Below are positions 6,826 through 12,764 of a DNA stretch of 21,535 nt, piece by piece; positions within the stretch are counted from its first letter, which is position 1, and every line of letters starts with the position of its first letter. The notes beneath the pieces are model-generated. The model saw only the letters and a program-made list of their open reading frames with translations. It was not told where the DNA came from and did no database searches. The stretch is taken from NCBI GenBank assembly GCA_023436925.1, contig JAEZHJ010000031.1:1-21535 (forward strand), in the 5' to 3' direction. Position numbers and translations under genes: made by a program. Source of the DNA: Actinomycetes bacterium (lineage in GTDB: Bacteria > Actinomycetota > Actinomycetes > Propionibacteriales > Propionibacteriaceae).

Positions 6826-7749
6826 ATGCCTGTCGCTCCGGCCGCCGCCGAGTTGTCGACCCGCGAGCGGATCAGTCGCTGGGCCAACCGTCACCGCAAG
6901 TGGATCCTTGCCGGCCCGTCCGTGGCGTTCGTCGCACTGCTGCTGATCATCCCGCTCGCCTGGACGCTGATCCTGAGCTTCACCGACTCCCGCCGCTCCA
7001 TTCGCAGGGGCTTCGACTTCATCGGAATCGAGAACTACCTCGGTGTGCTGACCGATACCGAGCGGTTCTGGCCCTCGGTGGGGCGCACCTTCGCCTTCAC
7101 CGGCGGCGCCCTCTTCTTCGAACTGATCTTCGGGATGCTGGTCGCGCTGCTGTTGTGGCGTCCGTTCCGCGGCCAGGGCATCGTGCGGACCATCGTCCTG
7201 CTTCCGCTGGTGGCGACCCCGGTGGCCGTCGGCATGATGTGGCGCCTGCTCTTCGAGCCGAACATCGGCTTCGTCAACGAAATGCTGGGCTGGGTGGGGA
7301 TCCCGCCGCAGCCCTGGCTGGCCGACCCCAACACCTCACTGGCCACCCTGACCTTCGTCGACATCTGGCAGTGGACGCCGATGGTGGCGCTGATCCTGCT
7401 GGCCGGCCTGACGAGCCTTCCCGAGGAGCCCCATGAGGCGGCCGTGGTGGACGGCGCCAACAGCTGGCAGCGGTTCTGGTTCGTCACCGTGCCGCTGATG
7501 CGCCCGGTGATCATCGCCGCCGTGCTGCTGCGCGGGATCGACGCGCTGAAGACCTTCGACATCCTGTACGCGACCAAGGGCAAGGGCGGTGGCGCCTTCC
7601 ACGACGTCGAGACCCTGAACGTCTACGCCTACGGCCTCAGCTTCGACTACAACGAGTACGGGGTCGCGTCGGCAGTTCTCATCCTCTTCTTCCTGATGAT
7701 CCTCGCGGTCATCTGGATCCTGCAGATGCAGAGGAAGGCCACGTCATGA
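6826..7749 (+). CDS. CUT1-type sugar ABC transporter permease (MalF-like)
   Basis: A 307-aa inner-membrane permease. The first membrane segment is at about residues 27-50 (ILAGPSVAFVALLLIIPLAW), and about six segments are visible in total. The cytoplasmic EAA loop is at about residues 200-222 (HEAAVVDGANSWQRFWFV, then PLMRP), the site that docks the ATPase. ATG 6826 is preferred; a GTG at 6769 is in frame but lies inside the hairpin. The stop overlaps the next permease start by 4 bases (ATGA), indicating translational coupling. With its partner it would form the transport channel for the lipoprotein's ligand. Confidence 0.93.
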   Translation: MPVAPAAAELSTRERISRWANRHRKWILAGPSVAFVALLLIIPLAWTLILSFTDSRRSIRRGFDFIGIENYLGVLTDTERFWPSVGRTFAFTGGALFFELIFGMLVALLLWRPFRGQGIVRTIVLLPLVATPVAVGMMWRLLFEPNIGFVNEMLGWVGIPPQPWLADPNTSLATLTFVDIWQWTPMVALILLAGLTSLPEEPHEAAVVDGANSWQRFWFVTVPLMRPVIIAAVLLRGIDALKTFDILYATKGKGGGAFHDVETLNVYAYGLSFDYNEYGVASAVLILFFLMILAVIWILQMQRKATS

Positions 7750-8606
7750 CCGCCGTGCCCGTGCGGGCCCTGCCCGCCACCCGCCGCAAGCGCTTCAACT
7801 GGCGCGGGCTGGGCCGCGCCGTCGCGCTCATCCTGGTCGTGATCGCCTTCCTCGGCCCGATCGTGTGGATGGTGCTGGCCAGCTTCAAGCTGAACGTCCA
7901 GATCTACGACCCGACCAAGGCGTTCATCTTCACCCCGACGCTGGAGAACTTCGCCACGGTCTTCGACCCCCGGCGCGGCAATTACCTGATCTACATCTGG
8001 AACTCGTTCTTCATCGCCTTCATGGCGACCGGGCTTTCCCTGCTGATCGCGGTGCCGGCGGCCTACTCGATGGCCCGGTTCACGATGAAGAAGTCGGCCA
8101 CCACCGTGCTGCTGGCCAGGATGATCCCCGGCGTCAGCCTGCTGGTGCCGTGGTACTTCATCTTCTCCCAGCTGCGGATGACCGGCGGCTACCTGCCGCT
8201 GATCCTGGCCCACATGTTCGTGTCGCTGCCGCTCATCCTCTACATCATGATGTCGTTCTTCGAGCAGCTGCCCGAGGAGCTGGAGGAGTCCGCGCAGGTC
8301 GACGGACTGACCGCGATCCAGGCCTTCTTCCGGATCACCCTGCCGTTGTCGGTGCCGGGGATCGCGACCGCCACGATCCTGTCCTTCATCTTCAGCTGGA
8401 ACAACTTCATGTTCGCGCTGGTGCTGTCCGGGCCGTCGACCAAGACCCTTCCGGTCGCGATCTTCGACTTCATCGGCTACGCCAGCATCGACTGGGGTGC
8501 GCTGATGGCGGCCTCGGTCGTGGTGACGACGCCGATCATGGTGATCGCGCTGTTCACGCAGCGCTACATCGTCTCCGGCCTGACCGCGGGAGCCACCAAG
8601 GGCTGA
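7746..8606 (+). CDS. CUT1-type sugar ABC transporter permease (MalG-like)
   Basis: A 286-aa inner-membrane permease that pairs with the preceding MalF-like protein. A membrane segment lies at about residues 24-45, and the loop LEESAQVDGLTAIQAFFRI followed by LPLSVPG (about 178-203) is the EAA motif. The C-terminal end is typical of MalG proteins (QRYIVSGLTAGATKG), which reach into the partner channel. Translation is coupled to the upstream gene by the ATGA overlap. No ATP-binding subunit follows; the next gene is convergent. The system must borrow an ATPase from elsewhere, as actinobacterial CUT1 importers do with MsiK-type proteins (family knowledge). Confidence 0.94.
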   Translation: MTAVPVRALPATRRKRFNWRGLGRAVALILVVIAFLGPIVWMVLASFKLNVQIYDPTKAFIFTPTLENFATVFDPRRGNYLIYIWNSFFIAFMATGLSLLIAVPAAYSMARFTMKKSATTVLLARMIPGVSLLVPWYFIFSQLRMTGGYLPLILAHMFVSLPLILYIMMSFFEQLPEELEESAQVDGLTAIQAFFRITLPLSVPGIATATILSFIFSWNNFMFALVLSGPSTKTLPVAIFDFIGYASIDWGALMAASVVVTTPIMVIALFTQRYIVSGLTAGATKG

Positions 8607-8628
8607 GGCCTGACCCCGGCCGACCGGC

Positions 8629-9336
8629 TCACGACCAGGTGAGCAGGTCGGTCCGGGTCTCTCGCACCAGGTCGGCCGAGATCGCCTCGGCGGCGCCCGG
8701 GTCCCGACGGGCGATCGCCGCGGCCAGCTCGAGGTGGCGCGCGAGCGACTCGTCCCCGGAACCACCGAAGACGGGCAGCGGGCTGCGGAAGCGTGACTGC
8801 AGGGTGGCCTGCAGGGTCCGGGCCAGCTGGCGCAGCACCGGTGACCCGGCCGCTGCGACCAGGAGCGTGTGGAAGCCCTCGTCGGCTGCGGCGAACCCGG
8901 CGGTGTCGCGGGCGGCGTAGGCGGCATCGAGCTGACGGGCCCACTCGGCGAGCTGCTCGAGCTGGTCATCGTCGGCATGGCGTGCTGCCAGCCCGGCGAT
9001 CATCGGCTCGACCGCCTGACGCAGCAGGAACAGGTCCGCCAGTTGCTCGGCGGCCTGCGGTCCGGCCGAACGCCAGCTGATCACCCGCGTGTCGAGCAGG
9101 TCCCAGGCCGCCATCGGCCGAACGATCGTCCCGACCCGGGGTCGAGCCGAGGTCATCCCGAGCGTCTCCAGGGTTCGCAGCGCCTCGCGGAGCACGGTCC
9201 GCGAGACCCCGTACTGGCTGGTCAGGGCCTCGGGGTTGAGGATGCTGCCGGCTGGCAGCTCCCCGGTCGCGATCCGCGAGCCCAGGTCGTCCACCACTGC
9301 GGCCTGCAGGCTGCCGTGGTGGACCGCTGCGTTCAC
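8629..9336 (-). CDS. GntR-family transcriptional regulator, FadR subfamily (FCD domain)
   Basis: A 235-aa regulator. The winged helix spans about residues 10-78 (GVSRTVLREALRTLETLGM as the recognition region). The all-helical FCD ligand domain spans about 90-225 and includes DEGFHTLL and HLELAAAI, which hold the usual metal-binding Asp/His positions. FadR-type proteins of this kind often sense sugar acids or organic acids. The GTG start at 9336 overlaps the stop of the upstream SDR gene (GTGA, 4 bases), so the two are one operon and translationally coupled. It probably controls the SDR pair at the divergent promoter near 10116-10148. It is distinct from the HutC-type regulator at 2723. Confidence 0.92.
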   Translation of the reverse strand: MNAAVHHGSLQAAVVDDLGSRIATGELPAGSILNPEALTSQYGVSRTVLREALRTLETLGMTSARPRVGTIVRPMAAWDLLDTRVISWRSAGPQAAEQLADLFLLRQAVEPMIAGLAARHADDDQLEQLAEWARQLDAAYAARDTAGFAAADEGFHTLLVAAAGSPVLRQLARTLQATLQSRFRSPLPVFGGSGDESLARHLELAAAIARRDPGAAEAISADLVRETRTDLLTWS

Positions 9337-10115
9337 CGACCCGGCTCCATCGTCAGGGCCGCCGCGTCGTAGGCCTTGCGGGGGTCCTGGGTGGCGAGCT
9401 TCCCTCCGCTCACATCAACCAGGGTGCCGGTGATGTAGCCGGCCTTGTCGCTGGCCAGGAAGCAGAGCAGGTCGGCGATATCGTCGGCCGTCTCCCACCG
9501 TCGCAGGCTGAGGGTGTCCAGCAGTCGCTGCTGGGTGGCGTCCGGCAGTTCGGTGAAACCGTTCATGGCCGAGGGGATCATGCCCGGAGCGTAGGAGTTC
9601 ACGGTGATGCCCCACGGGCCGAGTTCGCTGGCCATCACCCGCGTGAGCTGCACCACGGCGGCCTTGGACGCCCCGTAGGCCGCGGCGCCCACGCTCGGGA
9701 CGATGGCCGCGAACGAGGCGGCGTTCAGGATCCGGCCGCGCCGCATCTGCTTCATCGTCGGGATGACGGCCTGGGAGAGCAGGAAGACGCCGGCCACATT
9801 GACGTCGAAGCAGCGTCGCCACTGCTCGAGGGTGAGTTCCTCGATGCTGCCCACGACGTTGATCCCGGCGTTGTTGACCAGCACGTCGATGGTGCCGAAC
9901 CGGTCGAGCACGGCGTCCACCATCGACTTGACCGAGTCCGCGTCGCTGACGTCACCGGTGATCGCCAGGGTGCCCGGCGGGAGTTCCTCGGGGAAGGACA
10001 GGTCGAGCGCAGCCACCCGGCAGCGCTCGGCGGCGAACCGCTCGACGAGAGTCCGTCCGATCCCGCGGCCTCCGCCCGAGACCACCACGACGTGATCCTC
10101 AAGGTCGATCAGCAT
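9333..10115 (-). CDS. Short-chain dehydrogenase/reductase (SDR), classical type
   Basis: A 260-aa NAD(P)-dependent oxidoreductase. The cofactor motif GGGRGIG is at 14-20, NNAG at 81-84, the catalytic Ser is probably Ser134, and Y147-x3-K151 (YGASK) is intact. Tetramer-forming SDRs of this length typically oxidise sugar or polyol hydroxyls. The C-terminal GYITGTLVDVSGG is the usual SDR end motif, followed by a 25-residue extension. The ATG has a strong ribosome-binding site (AAGGAGG) at good spacing. It is first in a two-gene operon with the FadR-type regulator and divergent from a second SDR. Substrate not determinable. Confidence 0.93.
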   Translation of the reverse strand: MLIDLEDHVVVVSGGGRGIGRTLVERFAAERCRVAALDLSFPEELPPGTLAITGDVSDADSVKSMVDAVLDRFGTIDVLVNNAGINVVGSIEELTLEQWRRCFDVNVAGVFLLSQAVIPTMKQMRRGRILNAASFAAIVPSVGAAAYGASKAAVVQLTRVMASELGPWGITVNSYAPGMIPSAMNGFTELPDATQQRLLDTLSLRRWETADDIADLLCFLASDKAGYITGTLVDVSGGKLATQDPRKAYDAAALTMEPGR

Positions 10116-10148
10116 TCTCGCCTCCTTGGTATGATTAATATGCTCAGT
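10116..10148. promoter_or_regulatory. Divergent SDR promoter region, AT-rich, with leaderless -10
   Basis: Only 33 bases separate the two SDR genes. On the plus strand TAATAT (10136-10141) lies 7 bases before the ATG at 10149, with no ribosome-binding site, which suggests a leaderless transcript. TATGAT at 10130-10135 is an overlapping alternative. The AT-rich core at 10127-10150 stands out in this DNA and could hold the FadR-type operator, though no clean palindrome is seen. Confidence 0.5.
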
Positions 10149-10868
10149 ATGGCAGCAACGAACGTGGTCTGGGTGAGTGGCGCGGGATCCGGCATGGGTC
10201 GCGCCTCGGCGGTCGAGTTGGCGCGGGCTGGGCGGCGGATCGCCTTGTCAGGCCGCCGGATGCAGGCCCTGGAGGAGACCGCCGCCCTGGTCCGCGAGGC
10301 CGGCGGTGACGCCCTCGTCCTGCCGCTGGACGTGGGTCGCGACGACGCCTCGGCCGCGGTCGACCGGATCGTGCAGGAGTGGGGCCGGATCGACGCCCTG
10401 GTGCTCGCGGCCGGCCTGAACGCCCCCAACCGGATGTGGGCCAACCAGGACATCGACGAGTTCGAGCGGATCATCCAGACCAACACCGTCGGGGTCGCCC
10501 GACTGGTGGACGCCGCCCTGCCTGCGCTGCGCGAGGCCGGGGGAGTGGTGGTCGTGATCTCGTCCTACTCGGGCTGGACCTACTCGCCGATGGCCGGGGT
10601 CGCCAACGGCGCCAGCAAGACAGCGCTTGGCGTCCTCACCCGCAGTATCAACACCCAGGAGGCGGGGTCGGGGGTGCGTGCCTGCCACCTGTGCCCCGGC
10701 GACGTCGACTCCGACTTCCTGGCGCTGCGCCCGAACGTGCCGGACGCGGCCGCCCGGGCGGTCATGCTCTCCCCGGCCGATGTCGCCCGGGCGGTGATGT
10801 TCGTGGTGGATGCCCCGGCTCATGTGCGGGTCGATGAACTGGTGATCTCGCCGGTCTCGCAGGTGTAG
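10149..10868 (+). CDS. SDR-family protein with the catalytic Tyr replaced by Asn
   Basis: A 239-aa SDR-fold protein. The cofactor motif GAGSGMG is at 11-17, DV at 61-62, LAAGLN replaces NNAG, and ISSYSG holds the Ser. In the YxxxK position the sequence reads NGASK: Asn153 (codon AAC at 10605-10607) and Lys157. Asn from Tyr needs one base change (TAC to AAC). Without the Tyr general acid/base, normal SDR chemistry should be lost or changed. The protein may be inactive, regulatory, or use another residue. The start at 10149 is chosen for the TAATAT-N7-ATG arrangement; ATG 10140 and 10131 are in frame. It is divergent from the intact SDR. Confidence 0.85.
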   Translation: MAATNVVWVSGAGSGMGRASAVELARAGRRIALSGRRMQALEETAALVREAGGDALVLPLDVGRDDASAAVDRIVQEWGRIDALVLAAGLNAPNRMWANQDIDEFERIIQTNTVGVARLVDAALPALREAGGVVVVISSYSGWTYSPMAGVANGASKTALGVLTRSINTQEAGSGVRACHLCPGDVDSDFLALRPNVPDAAARAVMLSPADVARAVMFVVDAPAHVRVDELVISPVSQV

Positions 10869-10873
10869 CGGAG

Positions 10874-10902
10874 GGGTGCTGCGGCTGGGCGCCGCAGTAC
10901 CC
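10874..10902 (+). terminator. Probable terminator hairpin after the second SDR gene
   Basis: A 12-bp stem with one G-U pair (arms 10874-10885 and 10891-10902; core CTGCGGC/GCCGCAG) and a 5-base loop, starting 6 bases after the stop codon. Only a short CTTT follows, so it is a weak-tailed terminator. Confidence 0.5.
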
Positions 10903-10924
10903 GCTTTGGTCACAATAAGGTAGA

Positions 10925-10936
10925 TTGTTAGGACAA
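10925..10936 (+). promoter_or_regulatory. GntR-type operator upstream of the zinc-dependent dehydrogenase
   Basis: TTGT-TAGG-ACAA is a perfect palindrome of the shared type, centred about 90 bases before the start codon, the same distance as in the aldolase gene. TAGATT at 10921-10926 could be a -10 overlapped by it. This would put the dehydrogenase in the same regulon. Confidence 0.6.
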
Positions 10937-11020
10937 CCTGTCTGCGCGGCGGTGTGCGGACTGTCCGCGCGGACGGGTTTCAGGCTGGAGCCTGCCGGAC
11001 CGCTCAAGGAAGAGTTCACT

Positions 11021-12052
11021 GTGACCAGCACACTGCCCGCCACCGGCGCCACGATGCGCGCCGTCGTGAAGTCCGGACCGGGTCCGGACAATGTCTCCGT
11101 CGCCAGCGTGCCGGTCCCGCAGACCCCGCCGGGCTTCGCCCGGCTCGAGGTGATCGCGACCGGCATCTGCGGGACGGACGTCCATATCGCCCATGACGAG
11201 TACGCCTGCGAGGCGCCGGTGGTGATGGGACACGAGATCCTCGGACGGGTGGTCGAGACCGGGGACCCCGCCGATGCCGCCTGGGTCGGCAAGCGGGTGG
11301 CCTGCGAGACCTACTTCTCCGCCTGCGAGCGGTGTGACATGTGCCGGGCCGGCCGGCGGAACCTGTGCGCCACGCGTCGCTCGCTCGGCTCCTTCGAGAA
11401 CGGCGGCTTCGCCGAGCAGGTGGTGCTGCCGATGATCAACCTGCACGCCCTGCCCGAGTCGCTCGGCACGCTGGACGGCGTGCTGTCGGAGCCGCTGGCC
11501 TGCGTCACCCAGTGCCTGATGGAGCCCCCGGTGATCGGGGCCGGGGACCGCGTCCTGGTGACCGGCCCGGGTGCGATGGGGCAACTCGCCGCGCAGGTGG
11601 CCCGCGCCTGTGGCGGACGGGTGACGCTCGCCGGGTTGCCGCGGGATGCCGAGCGGCTCGCGGTCGCGGCCGGGCTCGGCATCGAGGTGACGACCGACCC
11701 GGTCGCGGAGTACGCCTACGACGTGGTGCTGGAGTGCTCGGGCAGCGCCCCCGGGGCGGCCATGGCGCTGCGTGCTGCCCGTCGCGGCGGCCGCTACGTC
11801 CAGATCGGCATCTTCGGCCGGGAGGTCGCGCTGCCCTTCGACCTGGTGCTCTACAAGGAGCTGGTGGTGACCAGCGGTTTCGCGTCCACTCCTGCCTCCT
11901 GGCGGCACGCGATCGCCCTGATCGAGCAGGGCCTGGTCACCCTCGGCCCGCTGGTCACCCGGCAGGTCCGGCTGGAGGACTTCCAGGACGCCCTATGTGC
12001 CGCCCAGGCGGGCGAAGGCCTCAAGACGGTGGTCGTGCCGACCCTCGCCTGA
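11021..12052 (+). CDS. Zinc-dependent medium-chain alcohol/polyol dehydrogenase
   Basis: A 343-aa MDR-family enzyme related to sorbitol, threonine and galactitol-phosphate dehydrogenases. Catalytic zinc ligands are Cys50 (GICGTDVH), His71 and Glu72 (GHE). The structural zinc site is Cys102, Cys105, Cys108 and Cys116 (ACERCDMCRAGRRNLC). The Rossmann motif VTGPGAMGQLAAQVA follows in the second half. It probably oxidises a secondary hydroxyl with NAD+. The GTG at 11021 has AAGGAAGAG upstream; the open frame extends back to a TTG inside the operator, which cannot be the start. Its leader shares CTCAAGGAAGAG with the aldolase leader. A tandem repeat array begins with the base after its stop codon. 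Confidence 0.92.
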   Translation: MTSTLPATGATMRAVVKSGPGPDNVSVASVPVPQTPPGFARLEVIATGICGTDVHIAHDEYACEAPVVMGHEILGRVVETGDPADAAWVGKRVACETYFSACERCDMCRAGRRNLCATRRSLGSFENGGFAEQVVLPMINLHALPESLGTLDGVLSEPLACVTQCLMEPPVIGAGDRVLVTGPGAMGQLAAQVARACGGRVTLAGLPRDAERLAVAAGLGIEVTTDPVAEYAYDVVLECSGSAPGAAMALRAARRGGRYVQIGIFGREVALPFDLVLYKELVVTSGFASTPASWRHAIALIEQGLVTLGPLVTRQVRLEDFQDALCAAQAGEGLKTVVVPTLA

Positions 12053-12195
12053 CACACGGGGACGGTCCTCCGGCACAGGGGGACGGTTCTCCCACACAGG
12101 GGGACGGTTCTCCCACACAGGGGGACGGTTCTCCCACACAGGGGGACGGTCCCTGAAGCACGAAGGACGGCCCCCCGAACTCGGGAGAACCGTCC
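12053..12195. repeat. Five 21-bp tandem repeats with an inverted end copy
   Basis: Units at 12053, 12074, 12095, 12116 and 12137 share the core GGGGACGGTTCTCCC. The middle three are identical, the first has four changes and the last diverges after GGACGGT. At 12183-12195 the core returns in inverted orientation (GGGAGAACCGTCC), so a 13-bp stem with the fourth unit (12123-12135) can form. The array lies between convergent genes and may act as a terminator. The core resembles repeats associated with REP-type (Y1) transposases, but none is encoded here. Confidence 0.85.
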
Positions 12196-12249
12196 TGGTG
12201 CCGGACGGACGCGACAATCCGAGCTCGTCACGTCCGTGGTCGAACAGGC

Positions 12250-12411
12250 TCAGCGGCGCAGCAGGTTGGCCAGGAAGCCCTTGCCGGCCTCGCTCTCGTG
12301 GCCCTCGCACCACTGGCCGGCAGGCACCCGGGCCTTGACCTGGGCGACGTGCTGGCCGCAGCCCGACCAGGTGGTCTTGCCGCAGGTGCGGCAACGGACG
12401 GGTGAACACAT
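12250..12411 (-). CDS. 53-aa Cys/His-rich small protein, last gene of the CstR-like operon
   Basis: A short reading frame from ATG 12411 to TGA 12250-12252, preceded by AGAGGA about 10 bases upstream. The product has three ordered metal-ligand pairs: C7-x2-C10, C18-x2-H21 and C35-x2-H38, with Cys2 in addition. The layout (MCSPVRCRTCGKTTWSGCG) looks like a small zinc ribbon, a type found in actinobacterial genomes without known function. The C-terminus is basic and helical (FLANLLRR). It lies 37 bases after the CsoR-family gene on the same strand, so it is probably co-transcribed with the sulfur-response genes. A role as metal or thiol-reactive partner is a guess. Confidence 0.8.
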   Translation of the reverse strand: MCSPVRCRTCGKTTWSGCGQHVAQVKARVPAGQWCEGHESEAGKGFLANLLRR

Positions 12412-12448
12412 GGGTTGATTCCTCTCGATTGGGAAGACTGGGGTCGGT

Positions 12449-12724
12449 TCAGGCGAGCATCAGGAACAGCTTCTCCAGCTGCTCATGGGTGTCGCCGTCG
12501 GCGGTGGTCTGGTCCGGGTCGGCCAGGCAGTCCCTCATCGCCGTGGAGATGATGGCGAAGCCGGCCTTGTCCAACGCGCTGCGGACGGCGGCGAGCTGGG
12601 TGACGACATCGCGGCACGGGGCGCCGGAGTCGACGGCGGCGATCACCGCATTGAGCTGGCCGGACGCCCGGCGCAGCCGGTTGACGATCTTGCGCTGGGC
12701 CTCGGCGTCGTGGCTGGTCGCCAT
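12449..12724 (-). CDS. CsoR-family repressor, CstR-like (persulfide-sensing type)
   Basis: A 91-aa all-helical DNA-binding repressor. The family core is visible: IVNRLRRASGQLNAVIAAVDSG, Cys37 (GAPCRDVVTQLAAVRSAL) and Cys66 (AMRDCL), 29 residues apart as in CsoR and CstR. Copper-sensing CsoR has a His four residues before the second Cys; here that position is Ala62. The two-Cys, no-His pattern is that of CstR, where the pair forms a per/polysulfide link and releases DNA. The ATG at 12724 has AAGGAGGA upstream. The gene sits behind a CoA-disulfide reductase-rhodanese gene and a palindrome of CsoR-family type precedes the operon, so autorepression is expected. Confidence 0.9.
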   Translation of the reverse strand: MATSHDAEAQRKIVNRLRRASGQLNAVIAAVDSGAPCRDVVTQLAAVRSALDKAGFAIISTAMRDCLADPDQTTADGDTHEQLEKLFLMLA

Positions 12725-12764
12725 CGGTTCCTCCTTCGGGGACGGACTGGGGATCGGGGGACGG

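Noticed and set aside
10925..11020. Extended N-terminus of the zinc dehydrogenase from TTG 10925
   Set aside because: This start lies inside the operator palindrome. The extra residues do not resemble the family, while GTG 11021 has a good ribosome-binding site.
12053..12157. CRISPR array at the 21-bp repeats
   Set aside because: The units are directly abutting with no spacers, so this is a simple tandem repeat.
12449..12724. Copper-responsive CsoR
   Set aside because: The His four residues before the second Cys is replaced by Ala62, and the operon contains sulfur-handling enzymes and no copper ATPase or chaperone.
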